A stretch of DNA of 64,000 nt from Pontibacter mangrovi (GCF_006385705.1 NZ_VFRQ01000001.1:124001-188000); one strand, 5' to 3'. Positions 44,396-53,583 are shown, counted from the first letter of the stretch. The notes: generated by a model from the sequence alone, not told the origin. A program made the numbers and translations.

Positions 44396-46807
44396 CTATA
44401 AACCCGCTTTTTTAGCGGCAAGCCGTACGGATATAGTGGCAAACAAAATCACGCTGATGGAGCTGATAGGCATCAGGATAGCCGAGATGATGGGCGTAAA
44501 CAGCCCCTGCACGGCCAGCGTCAGGCCCACGGCATTATACACCAGCGACACCGCAAAGCTTGCCAGAATGATGTTCATCGACTTTTTAGAAAAAGCAAGA
44601 AACTTGCTCAACCTACTAAAAGAGGAGGCATCCAAGATGGCGTCGCAGGACGGCGAGAAGTTAGTCACGCTGTTGGTCAGGGCGATGCCCGCGTCGCTTT
44701 GCTTCAAGGCACCGGCGTCGTTCAATCCGTCGCCTACCATCAGCACGTTTCGGCCCTGGTTTTTCAGCTGTTTGATATACTCCAGCTTCTGCACAGGGCT
44801 TTGGTTAAAGTTGAGCTCAGCCTCAGTTCCCAGCAGCTCGCGCAGGCGCGCCTCTTCGTGGTTGTTGTCGCCGGAGAGCACCGCAATTTTATCGGCACCA
44901 AGGCTCTGCAGCACCTCCTGCAAGCCGCCGCGGTATACGTTCTGGAAAGTATAAAATCCCAAAACCACGCCATCAATGGATACATACACTCTCGTTTTGA
45001 GGGCATCCTGAACATCATCGGCCTTTACTCCTAAGTATGCTGCCGAACCGGCGCGCACAAACATTCCGTTTGCCTCTCCGGCCACACCTTTGCCCGCATA
45101 CTCTTCGAAGTCAGAAACCTCTGCCGTTGCGCCCGCTATACCCTGAAAGATGCGCTGGCTCAGCGGGTGCGTGGAGTGGCGCAGCACCGATTTTATACTT
45201 TGCTCCTGGGCTGGGCTAAGCTTTTTGCCCTTATAGCTGAGTTCTGCGGCACTTGGCTCGGTCAGGGTGCCGGTTTTGTCGAAAACGATGGTGTCAATTC
45301 GGGCAAGTGTTTCAACGACGGCTGTGTTCTTTAAGAAAAACTTGTTCTTGCCGAAGATGCGCAAGGTGTTGCCATGCACAAACGGGGTGGAGAGGGAAAG
45401 CGCGCAGGGGCAGGCAATGATCAGCACAGAGGTAAAGGCACGCATGGCCATTGTCATGTCGCGCGGAACCCAGTAGGCAAGCGAGCCGGCAGCAACTATA
45501 AGCGTGACAATAATGAACCACTTACCGGCCTCATTGGCGTAGGTGCTCATACTGTGCTCCTCGCTTTTAGAGAAAACGCTGTTGTTCCAGAGCTGCGTCA
45601 GGTAGCCCTGCGACACCTCTTTCACCACCTCCAGCTCCACGCTTTCGCCCATCTGGCGGCCGCCGGCGTAAATCACCTCCCCTACCACTTTCTCTACTGG
45701 CTCCGACTCTCCGCTCACAAAGCTGTAGTCGATCATGGCGGTGCCGCGCAGCAGCATGGCGTCTGCGGGTATCAGCTCCTGGTTGCGTATGCGGATGCGG
45801 TTTCCCACCTGCAGGTTGCGCACCGGCACCGACTCTTCCTCGCCGTCTTCTTTCAGCAGCGTTACCGCCACCGGAAAGTAAGAAGTATAATCACGGTCAA
45901 AGGAAAGAGTATCATAGGTTTTTTGCTGAAAGTACTTGCCGATCAGCATAAAGAAGACAAGTCCTGTGAAGGAGTCGAGGTAACCGGGGCCGGTACCAGT
46001 AATAATCTGGTAGATACTGGTAAGGAACAGAGCGACGAGGCCAGTGGCTATGGGCAGGTCGATGTTGACCATGCGCTGGCGCAGGCCCTGCCATGCCGCC
46101 TGAAAAAAGCCCTTGGCGCTGTAAAGCAGCACAGGCAATGACAGCAGTATGCTGAGGTAGCCAAAGAACTTCCCATAATCGCGCTGCACCTCCTCGCCCA
46201 TTGCAAAATAATCCGGAAAGGCCAACAGCATGACATTGCCGAAGCAGAAGCCGGCTACACCTAATTTATAGACAAGCGTGAAATTGCGTTTTTTCTCCTT
46301 TTTACCGTCGGTGTCTGCCAGGGTAATGGCTGGTTCGTAGCCGATGCGGCTGAGCAGCTGCACCACCTCACGCAGGCTGGTTTTCTGGTGAGAGAAGGTT
46401 AAGGATACCTCCTTGCGCAGAAAATTAACCGTTGTCTCAGCTACGCCGGGGTTTAGTTTGTACAGGTTCTCCAGAAGCCAGATACAGGAGCTGCAGTGCA
46501 TCTGAGGCGTGTAAAAAGTTACTTTGCAGATGCTCTCGTTCTTAAAGTTGATCAGCTGCGCCTCCACGCCCGGATCGTCCAGGTAAGCAAAGCGGGCATC
46601 GTTTACCTCTCTCTTGCCATTAATGCCGGGGTTGCTGTCTAAAGTATAGTAGGTGCACAGGTTGTTTTCCTCCAGCAGCTCATACACGTTTTTGCAGCCG
46701 GTGCAGCAAAACGACTTAGCATGCGCCATGACCACCTCGTCAACACATTTGTCTCCGCAGTGGTAGCAGGTTTGAGCCTCTGTTTTTAAAGCAGCGTTCG
46801 ATGCCAT
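44396..46807 (-). CDS. ccoI: Copper-translocating P-type ATPase CcoI
   Basis: An 803-residue P1B-type ATPase. The N-terminus has CYHCGDKC and FCCTGCKNVYELL (metal-binding zinc-finger-like domain, about 14-50), then a heavy-metal-associated domain with CSSCIW (about 105-110). Eight helices follow. The membrane metal site is CPCALSLSTPF, the phosphorylation motif DKTGTLTE, and the hinge GDGLNDAGAL. This arrangement is the FixI/CcoI type, exporting Cu+ to the periplasm for the cbb3 CuB centre. An Fnr-type operator with a perfect -7 box lies upstream. Confidence 0.93.
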   Translation of the reverse strand: MASNAALKTEAQTCYHCGDKCVDEVVMAHAKSFCCTGCKNVYELLEENNLCTYYTLDSNPGINGKREVNDARFAYLDDPGVEAQLINFKNESICKVTFYTPQMHCSSCIWLLENLYKLNPGVAETTVNFLRKEVSLTFSHQKTSLREVVQLLSRIGYEPAITLADTDGKKEKKRNFTLVYKLGVAGFCFGNVMLLAFPDYFAMGEEVQRDYGKFFGYLSILLSLPVLLYSAKGFFQAAWQGLRQRMVNIDLPIATGLVALFLTSIYQIITGTGPGYLDSFTGLVFFMLIGKYFQQKTYDTLSFDRDYTSYFPVAVTLLKEDGEEESVPVRNLQVGNRIRIRNQELIPADAMLLRGTAMIDYSFVSGESEPVEKVVGEVIYAGGRQMGESVELEVVKEVSQGYLTQLWNNSVFSKSEEHSMSTYANEAGKWFIIVTLIVAAGSLAYWVPRDMTMAMRAFTSVLIIACPCALSLSTPFVHGNTLRIFGKNKFFLKNTAVVETLARIDTIVFDKTGTLTEPSAAELSYKGKKLSPAQEQSIKSVLRHSTHPLSQRIFQGIAGATAEVSDFEEYAGKGVAGEANGMFVRAGSAAYLGVKADDVQDALKTRVYVSIDGVVLGFYTFQNVYRGGLQEVLQSLGADKIAVLSGDNNHEEARLRELLGTEAELNFNQSPVQKLEYIKQLKNQGRNVLMVGDGLNDAGALKQSDAGIALTNSVTNFSPSCDAILDASSFSRLSKFLAFSKKSMNIILASFAVSLVYNAVGLTLAVQGLFTPIISAILMPISSISVILFATISVRLAAKKAGL

Positions 46808-46829
46808 AGTTCTCCTTTTGTAACTTTTA

Positions 46830-46872
46830 CAAAGGTAGGTGCCATGGCTGCCTGCAAAGATGATTTATATCA
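46830..46872 (-). promoter_or_regulatory. Fnr/Crp-type operator and -7 box of ccoI
   Basis: Operator TGAT-TTAT-ATCA (46861-46872, centre 46866.5). On the minus strand TACCTTTG (46837-46830, centre 46833.5) matches TAnnTTTG perfectly, 22 bp before the ATG. Centre-to-centre spacing is 33 bp, as at the other two cbb3 promoters. Confidence 0.78.
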
Positions 46873-47238
46873 GTTTAGAAGCTGATCCTTGTCAGTGCCC
46901 GTTTAAGCGCAGTGCCTGATATTTGCATCATCAAGTTAATCGGAGGCGCCACGAACGGAGCGAGCCGGTTGCTTTCAACTATATGAAAGAGCTTTGCAGT
47001 GGTTTAAGGTGAGAGCTGCTTTTGCCAGAGCTGCAGCGACAGGCGGATGAAGTAGCGCCTTTCACGCAGCTTTGGCGCAAAGCCATCATATCAGAAAGAG
47101 TTTAGTGTTTAGTTAAGTATACATGGTGTTGGCGTGTCGTATTAACTATACGAACGCAGAAAGGCAGGCCGCTTTGCAGCCTGCCTTTTGGTTTTATACC
47201 CAACCCGAACAGGTGTATACTTTAAGTTAGGGCTGCAG
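46873..47238. other. Gene-poor stretch with decayed sequence
   Basis: No intact gene. A 28-codon coding-like stretch on the minus strand (47004-47090, containing RERRYFIRLSLQLWQKQLSP before a stop) is bounded upstream by an in-frame stop and may be a relic. A strong hairpin lies at 47160-47188. Together with the crp relic next to it this looks like debris from lost genes (inference). Confidence 0.45.
47160..47197. terminator. Orphan terminator next to the crp relic
   Basis: Perfect 10-bp stem AAAGGCAGGC (47160-47169) / GCCTGCCTTT (47179-47188), then TTGGTTTTA on the plus strand. It has no intact gene ending into it; it lies 50 bp past the stop of the crp relic on the minus strand, the same kind of arrangement as at the intact crp gene. 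Confidence 0.75.
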
Positions 47239-47310
47239 CTAATCGTACAGGTGGCAGAGGTTATAAAGCTTTTCCTGATCCTGAGTGGGGGTGCTGTTGA
47301 ACGATGTTAG
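47239..47310 (-). pseudogene. 3' remnant of a second crp/fnr-type regulator gene
   Basis: The minus strand encodes 23 codons and a stop, ending QDQEKLYNLCHLYD. The intact regulator at 48231-48938 ends NPDKLHSICHLYD. The two DNA tails share 19 identical bases (47240-47258 and 48232-48250). An in-frame stop lies directly upstream (47311-47313), so the rest of the gene is gone. Each tail is followed by a hairpin terminator 40-50 bp downstream, which supports a former tandem gene pair. Confidence 0.7.
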
Positions 47311-47350
47311 TTAGCACTTTAGGCAGGAGTAATATCAGAATGAATGAATA

Positions 47351-48127
47351 ATGCAGGTTAATTTGTACCCTGCTTTTTATACCTTTATCCTTCTCATTAG
47401 AACATCTTTAATGGTTTTACTAAAAAAAGCTTTTAAAATTCTCTGGCTAAGTATAAGCTTACTGCTGATGTTTCTGCCTGTTATTGTTATTCTTTTATTC
47501 TTAGTAAGCAACTATAATGGCTTTCTCGATCCTTATGGGTTGGGTTTCACCATTTTACTATGTGCTTTACTTTGGTTTATAGGAATGGTGGTTTATCTTT
47601 TCATTGATAAGAAGCTTGTTAGAAAAATCACTGTAACAGTAATAAGTTTAGGATTCGCCATTTTACTTGGCCAAGCTGTTAGCTTGATCCGCTCCTATAA
47701 AAGAGATAAATTTCTTACTGCGTATTTTCTTAAAAAGAAAGAAAGTATGGCGCTTGCTGCAAAAAGCATATTAAATAAAGAATGGAGTTATCATAAAGCC
47801 AGCCTTTATATATGGGATTTTGATGGAAGATATATTGATGATGTAAAGATATTTTCGTGTGATGACTATAGAGGGGAAGCAGTAGTTTTTGGGTATTTTA
47901 ATCTCAACCGTAAAAAATATGCTTTTGATGAATTTGAAGGATGGGCGTACTTGCCTGCGCATACTAAAGCATTACTACCAGCAGAGATGTGTAATATGGT
48001 ATTTACTTCTTGTGAGAGAATTGATAGCAATTGGTTGAAATGGACAGCTATGACTAGGCAAAAAACAGTCCCTGAAATGTTTCCGACACTAACTGAAGAA
48101 GAACTTAGGATTCTTTACCATGATTAA
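47351..48127 (+). CDS. AT-rich orphan membrane protein of unknown function
   Basis: A 258-residue protein I do not recognise. Three hydrophobic segments lie in the N-terminal half (about 27-53, 65-88, 93-113); the C-terminal half is soluble and rich in aromatic and charged residues (YIWDFDGRYIDDVKIFSCDDY). The start may instead be the Met at 47411. Codons are strongly AT-biased (Lys AAA, Ile ATT/ATA, Leu TTA), unlike neighbouring genes, indicating horizontal acquisition. It lies exactly where the body of the lost crp copy would have been. Terminator at 48154-48192. Confidence 0.65.
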   Translation: MQVNLYPAFYTFILLIRTSLMVLLKKAFKILWLSISLLLMFLPVIVILLFLVSNYNGFLDPYGLGFTILLCALLWFIGMVVYLFIDKKLVRKITVTVISLGFAILLGQAVSLIRSYKRDKFLTAYFLKKKESMALAAKSILNKEWSYHKASLYIWDFDGRYIDDVKIFSCDDYRGEAVVFGYFNLNRKKYAFDEFEGWAYLPAHTKALLPAEMCNMVFTSCERIDSNWLKWTAMTRQKTVPEMFPTLTEEELRILYHD

Positions 48128-48153
48128 TGGCATGTGCAGTATTGACTATAAGG

Positions 48154-48197
48154 ATACCGAAGGCCGGCTTTATTACAGCCGGCCTTCGGTATTATAA
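48154..48197. terminator. Strong bidirectional terminator
   Basis: Perfect 16-bp stem ATACCGAAGGCCGGCT (48154-48169) / AGCCGGCCTTCGGTAT (48177-48192), 7-base loop, between the convergent AT-rich ORF and crp/fnr gene. Confidence 0.9.
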
Positions 48198-48230
48198 GCA
48201 TCTTATACTCGTCAAACGATCATAATTAAG

Positions 48231-48938
48231 TTAATCGTACAGGTGGCAGATGCTGTGCAGCTTGTCGGGGTTTAAGATGGTAATGCGGCTGCCTTTGGTG
48301 GCGATGATCTGTTCTTCTTTCAGCTCAGAAAGCAGGCGGATGGTTGTTTCTTTGGCTGTGCCCACAATAGAGGCCAGGTCCTCCCGGGAGATAGCGATGG
48401 TAAAGTTGCCTTGTGCCTCGCCAGTTGTTTGGTAAGTTTTCTGGAGCAACAGCAGGGACTCTGCCAGTCGCTCCCTCACTGGCTTGCAGGCCATTTGCGT
48501 CATACGCGCTTCTGCGTCCCCCAAGGCTTTGGAAAAAAGGAGCATCAGGTTCCTGTTGAAGGTCATGTTCTCTTGTACCAGCTCCATAAACTGCGCCTTG
48601 GGTACAAAGCATACCACCGTGTCCTCCATTGCAACCGCTGAAGCGGAGTAATGAGCGTCTGCCACCAGCGAACGGTAACCGATCACATCACCGGGCCTGG
48701 CCAATCGGATGATCTGCTCTTTGCCGTCGCTTCCTATTTTGGTGATCTTCACTTTGCCGGAATGCACGCAATGAAGCCCCGAAGGTTTAGAGCCTTCGCT
48801 AAAAACCTCCTGCCCTTTTCTGAAAAGGCAACTTGACTTGTGAACTGCCAGCTCCTCCAGTTCACTTGTAAGGCAACTGCCAATTAACGAGCTGTTTCTG
48901 CTAGGGCAAAGCTGACATTCCGGCGGTACGAACTTCAT
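48231..48938 (-). CDS. Crp/Fnr-family transcriptional regulator, Fnr-like
   Basis: A 235-residue regulator with a cyclic-nucleotide-type sensor domain (about 25-145) and a C-terminal winged helix (about 155-225). The N-terminus has CQLC (Cys8, Cys11) and further cysteines at 22, 37 and 57, with Cys110 in the sensor domain. This resembles, but does not copy, the four cysteines that hold the Fnr [4Fe-4S] cluster. The recognition helix reads GTAKETTIRLLSELK: Glu and Arg occupy the Fnr E-xx-S-R positions, with Ile for Ser. Being next to the cbb3 locus, it is the natural candidate to bind the TGAy-N4-rTCA sites (inference). Confidence 0.85.
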   Translation of the reverse strand: MKFVPPECQLCPSRNSSLIGSCLTSELEELAVHKSSCLFRKGQEVFSEGSKPSGLHCVHSGKVKITKIGSDGKEQIIRLARPGDVIGYRSLVADAHYSASAVAMEDTVVCFVPKAQFMELVQENMTFNRNLMLLFSKALGDAEARMTQMACKPVRERLAESLLLLQKTYQTTGEAQGNFTIAISREDLASIVGTAKETTIRLLSELKEEQIIATKGSRITILNPDKLHSICHLYD

Positions 48939-49042
48939 AGTATGACTCTAATGACGCCGTAAATGTAAAAAATTGTCACCTAAACTCTGTAGTTCGCTGG
49001 CCTGTTTTAAGGTAGATTAAAGGCACTTATGACGAAGATCAT

Positions 49043-49603
49043 TTATTTGACCACCAGCACACCATTCATTTTCTGCCAATGGTCGGGATACGTGCAAACA
49101 AAGTCGTACAAACCGGGTTTGGTCGGCGCCATAAACTCCAACTCTACCGTCTGCCCCGGCAAAGCGATGGGCGTGGCGGCAATTACGTCGTCGCTTTGCG
49201 GAATGTAGTTGCCAGAGGCGCCTATGCTGTCTCCGGCTAAGGCAACTTCTTTATACTTACCGGGTGCGGTAAACACGACATTGTGCACCATGGGCATATC
49301 TACGCCCTCATTTACGAAGGTGAACTTGATGTGCTCCCCTGCTTTAACCTCAAGGGTGTCTTTGCTGTAGCGAATTTCATCCAGGGTGTTACCCAGCGCA
49401 TGCAGCTCCAACTCTGCCACTTTCTGCATCACGGTATCGGTATCCTCCATTAGCGGCGCGCTGGCAGCGGTGGCGGTGTCTTTTAACTGGGCCTTCAGGC
49501 TTTCCTGCTCTTTATCGGTGTCCTTCGGGCCACAGCCCCATAAGGTGCCGAAAATCAGGCTTAACATCAGTATTTTATACTTGCTCATTGCGGTCGTCAT
49601 CAT
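49043..49603 (-). CDS. Azurin-like cupredoxin, lipoprotein
   Basis: A 186-residue blue copper protein. The signal peptide ends in a lipobox LWGC, followed by an Asp/Glu/Thr/Ala-rich tether to about residue 60. The azurin domain then shows the type 1 copper ligands: His in MVHNVVF, and Cys, His and Met in CTYPDHWQKM. It probably carries electrons in the periplasm, plausibly to a terminal oxidase such as cbb3 (inference). The start may be the inner Met (MSKYKIL) at codon 6. It lies 30 bp after the L,D-transpeptidase gene on the same strand. Confidence 0.88.
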   Translation of the reverse strand: MMTTAMSKYKILMLSLIFGTLWGCGPKDTDKEQESLKAQLKDTATAASAPLMEDTDTVMQKVAELELHALGNTLDEIRYSKDTLEVKAGEHIKFTFVNEGVDMPMVHNVVFTAPGKYKEVALAGDSIGASGNYIPQSDDVIAATPIALPGQTVELEFMAPTKPGLYDFVCTYPDHWQKMNGVLVVK

Positions 49604-49633
49604 GTTGGCACCTTGGCCTCTGTCCTACTTAGT

Positions 49634-51376
49634 TTAGCCAAAGTACTCCTGCTTCAGCTTCTTGTCGTGCCCGTACAGGTCTTCGCGGAAATGCACATTA
49701 CCCTCTTCATCTACCCAACTGGTGAAGTATACTAGGTATACCTGAATTTTTTTAGGCAATGTCACCCATTCTTCTTCCCCGCCGTTCATTACTTCCCGGA
49801 TGCGGTTCTCATTCCATTCAGGCATGTCTTTGAGCAGGTAGCTGGCCAGCTGCACCGGCTTTTCCAAGCGCACGCAGCCATGGCTAAAGTTACGGTCTGT
49901 CTGGCTGAAGAGGGCGTCAGCAGGCGTATCGTGCAGGTAAATGGCATGCTGGTTCGGGAAGAGGAACTTGAGCTGGCCAAGGGAGTTTTCCGGACCCGGC
50001 TTCTGGCGCACCATGTACTGGAAGTTCTTCTCCGTCACGCTTTCCCAGTCGATGGAGGAAGGTGAGACAGGCTGCGGGTTCTTCTCCTTCGTCACGATCT
50101 CCATGTTCTGGGAGTCCAGCCAGGCTTGGTTCGTAAGCATGTGCGGCTTAATTTCCTTTTCTACGATGCTGTTGGGTACATTCCAGTAGGGAGCCAGTAC
50201 AACATACTCCATCTTATCGCTGAAAATCGGCGTAGCGTTCATTGTCTTACCTACCACCACGCGCATCTCCATCACTTTTTCATACTCGCGCTCAGCTTCC
50301 GGATCGTTGTCCGGGTCTTCGTAAATATAGAGTTTATACTCCGGGATGTTTACCCAGATATATTTCTGATCAAGGCTTTTAGGCACCATGCGTTTTGGGA
50401 TCCAGCGCCAACGCTCCATGTTGATCATGATCTGCTCGATGCGGTCATCGATTGGGATGTTCATGGTGCGCAGCGTGTTGCCACCCACTACGCCGTCCTG
50501 GTCCAGGCCGTGCAGCATCTGGAATTTCTTCACCTGTTTTTCAACGCCTTCGTCAAACACCCACTGCTTTTTATCGTTAGGGCTTATCTTTGCCGATGGG
50601 TTCAGGCGCTGGCGCAGCACTGCCACAGCCTGGGCGGTGTCTCCCTTTTGCAACGCCTTTTTACCGCCGAGCTCCACTTTAGGCCAGCCGCCTTTGGCCT
50701 GTAGCGCCCTGTACTCCTGCAGGGCATCGCGCAAGCGGGTATAGCCGGTGTGCAGGGCCTCAAACTCATAATATGGGTATGTGCTCTCGCGTTCTTTTAG
50801 AATGGTTTGCAGGGCTTTGTGCAGCTTTATCTTATTCTTTTTAACCTCCCAATTCACTTTGTTGTCGTCCTGCGGGTTAACACGGCCACGGTAAAAGTCG
50901 GAGGCATAGTTAAAGTAGGAGCCGGTCAGGGCCACGTCAATCTGCTGCTGCAGGTCCAGGCGAGCCGAGTCTTGCGGGTCCATCTGCTCATACTTCTGAA
51001 AAAGCTCTTGGAAGTTAACCAGCTTATACTTCTTAGGGTCAAGCCCCTCAATAGAGGAAGAATCAATTACGGCGAGGAATTTTTCAGCTTCCGGCACCAG
51101 GTCGTTGTCGCGGAACCAGGCAAGCTTATAGTTGCGGTCTCCGTAGAACTCGAACATCAGGTCCTCATGCTCCTTAAAATCAGGCTTTTTAGAGATATAG
51201 TTCAGCACGTAGAGGCTGTCGGTCGTAGCTTGCGGAAGCTCTTTTTTGCTCAGCAGGTCTTCCAGCAGGTTTTTGTCTTTTTTATCAGAGTCTTTGCTGT
51301 TGCAGCCCGTAAGTGCGGCTATCAGCAGAGGCAGCACAGCAGCAAGGGTGATCAATCTTAATTTGTAAGGGTTCAT
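49634..51376 (-). CDS. L,D-transpeptidase, YcbB-like lipoprotein
   Basis: A 580-residue peptidoglycan crosslinking enzyme. Signal peptide with lipobox LTGC (Cys25), an N-terminal scaffold domain, a peptidoglycan-binding-1 domain (VKKFQMLHGLDQDGVVGGNTLR, about 283-304) and a C-terminal YkuD domain. The catalytic motif is IYLHDTP with His and SHGCVRL with nucleophile Cys501. It forms 3-3 crosslinks between meso-diaminopimelate residues in the periplasm. Length and order match YcbB/LdtD-type enzymes. Confidence 0.9.
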   Translation of the reverse strand: MNPYKLRLITLAAVLPLLIAALTGCNSKDSDKKDKNLLEDLLSKKELPQATTDSLYVLNYISKKPDFKEHEDLMFEFYGDRNYKLAWFRDNDLVPEAEKFLAVIDSSSIEGLDPKKYKLVNFQELFQKYEQMDPQDSARLDLQQQIDVALTGSYFNYASDFYRGRVNPQDDNKVNWEVKKNKIKLHKALQTILKERESTYPYYEFEALHTGYTRLRDALQEYRALQAKGGWPKVELGGKKALQKGDTAQAVAVLRQRLNPSAKISPNDKKQWVFDEGVEKQVKKFQMLHGLDQDGVVGGNTLRTMNIPIDDRIEQIMINMERWRWIPKRMVPKSLDQKYIWVNIPEYKLYIYEDPDNDPEAEREYEKVMEMRVVVGKTMNATPIFSDKMEYVVLAPYWNVPNSIVEKEIKPHMLTNQAWLDSQNMEIVTKEKNPQPVSPSSIDWESVTEKNFQYMVRQKPGPENSLGQLKFLFPNQHAIYLHDTPADALFSQTDRNFSHGCVRLEKPVQLASYLLKDMPEWNENRIREVMNGGEEEWVTLPKKIQVYLVYFTSWVDEEGNVHFREDLYGHDKKLKQEYFG

Positions 51377-51667
51377 ACGTCTATTTTTAGCTCAGCACAC
51401 TTTACTACAAGCAGTTTCTATGCCACGCTCACAACTGGCATAGTGCTTCTTTTTTTAGTGCAATAAGAAAGCGGCTGATAGGGTTTTGCTAGGTTTTCCT
51501 CCCTTTCTACTTCAATAAGCCACAAAAAGTTTTCATGCTGATGCGGTCCTACCGCTTCGGCAGCTACGCCCGTAGCCGTATTTACTTTGGGTTGATCGGG
51601 GTGCTTAGCTGATTTCAGAATTCACACAAATTGCCTAACTTACACCTGAATGTATCCTTAAAGCAAC

Positions 51668-53563
51668 ATGAGAACCTATCACCGTTTTTTAATGGGCCTC
51701 GGCCTGGCTGGCAGCCTTTACCTGGCTTCCTGCTCTTCCACCACCAACGAAAATGAGACTATGACAACGGAACAAACCGCTTCAGAGCAGTCAGCCAAAG
51801 ACGTGCACAGCTTTGCCAAACCGGCAGAGGCTGTGGCCAAGCATCTGGACCTGAACATTGATGTGAACTTTGAGCAGAAAGTGCTGCACGGCACCGCCTC
51901 CTACTTAATCGAAAACAAGACCGGCACCGATGAGATCGTGTTCGACACCCGCGGCCTGGAGATAGAGAAAGTATACCTGGGCGATGCGCAAGAGGAAACG
52001 GGATTTGCGTTGGGCGATGAGAAAGAGTTTTTGGGCCGTCCGCTTTCTGTAAAGATCAAGCCCGACACAAAGAAAGTAACCATACAGTATAAAACCTCGC
52101 CGGATGCGGCTGCCCTGCAGTGGCTGAACCCGCAGCAGACCGCCGGCAAAAAATACCCGTTCCTGTTCACGCAGTCGCAGGCCATACTTGCCCGCACCTG
52201 GATTCCAATACAGGATAGCCCCGGCATCCGCATTACTTATAACGCAGAAGTAAAAGTGCCCAAAGAGCTGCTGGCCGTGATGAGCGCCAGCAACCCGGTT
52301 GAAAAGAATGCCAGCGGCGTTTATACGTTCGAGATGAAGCAGCCCATCCCGTCATACCTGATGGCCCTGTCGGTGGGCGACCTGGTGTTTAGAGAGGTGG
52401 GCACACAAACAGGTATTTATGCGGAGCCTGCCACCATTGAGGCGGCAGCCTACGAGTTTGCCGAAATGGACAAGATGCTGGTTGCCGCTGAAAAGCTGTA
52501 TGGCAAATACCGCTGGGACCGCTACGACCTGCTGGTGCTGCCGCCCTCCTTCCCGTTCGGAGGTATGGAAAACCCGCGCCTGACTTTCGTGACGCCGACG
52601 GTGCTGGCCAAAGACCGCTCGTTGACCAGCCTCATTGCGCACGAGCTGGCGCACAGCTGGAGCGGAAACCTGGTGACGAACGGCACCTGGAACGACTTTT
52701 GGCTAAACGAGGGCTTTACCGTATACTTCGAGCGCCGCATTATGGAGGAGATCTACGGGAAAGACTATGCCGATATGCTGAACGTGCTGGGCTACCAGGA
52801 CTTGATGAACACCCTCAACGACCTTGGGAAGGACAGCCAGGACACTCGCCTGAAATTGGACCTGGAAGGCCGTGACCCGGATGAGGGGCTGACCGACATC
52901 GCCTATGAGAAAGGGAGCTTCTTCCTGCAGAACATTGAGAAGGCCGTAGGCCGGGAGCGTTTCGATGAGTTCCTGAACAACTACTTTAACACCTTTGCCT
53001 TCCAGAGCACGAACACCGATAAATTCCTGGATTTCCTGCAGAAGGAGCTGATAAAAGGCGATGAGGAACTGGCCAAGAAAATCAACGTGGATGGCTGGGT
53101 ATACTCTCCTGGTTTGCCAGCTGATTTTAAAGTGCCTACCAGCGCGCGCTTTGCAAAAGTAGAAGAAGCCTTCCAAAGCTGGAAAAACGGTACGCCAGCC
53201 GCGCAACTGAGCACCAAGGACTGGTCGAGCCACGAGTGGCTGCACTTTATTCGCATGCTGCCCGAGCAGATGAGCCAGGAGCAAATGGCAGACCTGGACA
53301 AAGCTTTCAACTTCACCAACTCCGGAAATTCCGAGGTTTTGGCGGCCTGGTTCATCCATGCCATCCAAAACAATTATACGACCGCAGATGAGGCCATGGA
53401 GCAGTTCCTAACCAATGTAGGACGCCGCAAGTTTCTGGTTCCTATTTACAAGGCACTGGCAGCTACGCCGGAAGGCAAAAAGAAAGCCCTGGCCATTTAT
53501 GCCAAAGCGCGCCCCAACTATCATGCTGTCTCCACGGTCACACTGGATGAAATGCTCAAATAA
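51668..53563 (+). CDS. M1-family zinc aminopeptidase, lipoprotein
   Basis: A 631-residue metallopeptidase with an N-terminal lipoprotein signal (YLASCSS). The catalytic domain has the substrate-anchor motif GGMEN, HELAH (His325, Glu326, His329) and the third zinc ligand Glu348 in WLNEGF. The C-terminal helical domain resembles leukotriene-A4-hydrolase-type members (DWSSHEWLHFIRMLP, and repeats ending KKKALAIYAKAR). It removes N-terminal residues from peptides, probably in the periplasm or at the surface. A strong terminator follows. Confidence 0.9.
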   Translation: MRTYHRFLMGLGLAGSLYLASCSSTTNENETMTTEQTASEQSAKDVHSFAKPAEAVAKHLDLNIDVNFEQKVLHGTASYLIENKTGTDEIVFDTRGLEIEKVYLGDAQEETGFALGDEKEFLGRPLSVKIKPDTKKVTIQYKTSPDAAALQWLNPQQTAGKKYPFLFTQSQAILARTWIPIQDSPGIRITYNAEVKVPKELLAVMSASNPVEKNASGVYTFEMKQPIPSYLMALSVGDLVFREVGTQTGIYAEPATIEAAAYEFAEMDKMLVAAEKLYGKYRWDRYDLLVLPPSFPFGGMENPRLTFVTPTVLAKDRSLTSLIAHELAHSWSGNLVTNGTWNDFWLNEGFTVYFERRIMEEIYGKDYADMLNVLGYQDLMNTLNDLGKDSQDTRLKLDLEGRDPDEGLTDIAYEKGSFFLQNIEKAVGRERFDEFLNNYFNTFAFQSTNTDKFLDFLQKELIKGDEELAKKINVDGWVYSPGLPADFKVPTSARFAKVEEAFQSWKNGTPAAQLSTKDWSSHEWLHFIRMLPEQMSQEQMADLDKAFNFTNSGNSEVLAAWFIHAIQNNYTTADEAMEQFLTNVGRRKFLVPIYKALAATPEGKKKALAIYAKARPNYHAVSTVTLDEMLK

Positions 53564-53583
53564 ATACAGCTTTAATGAAGTAT

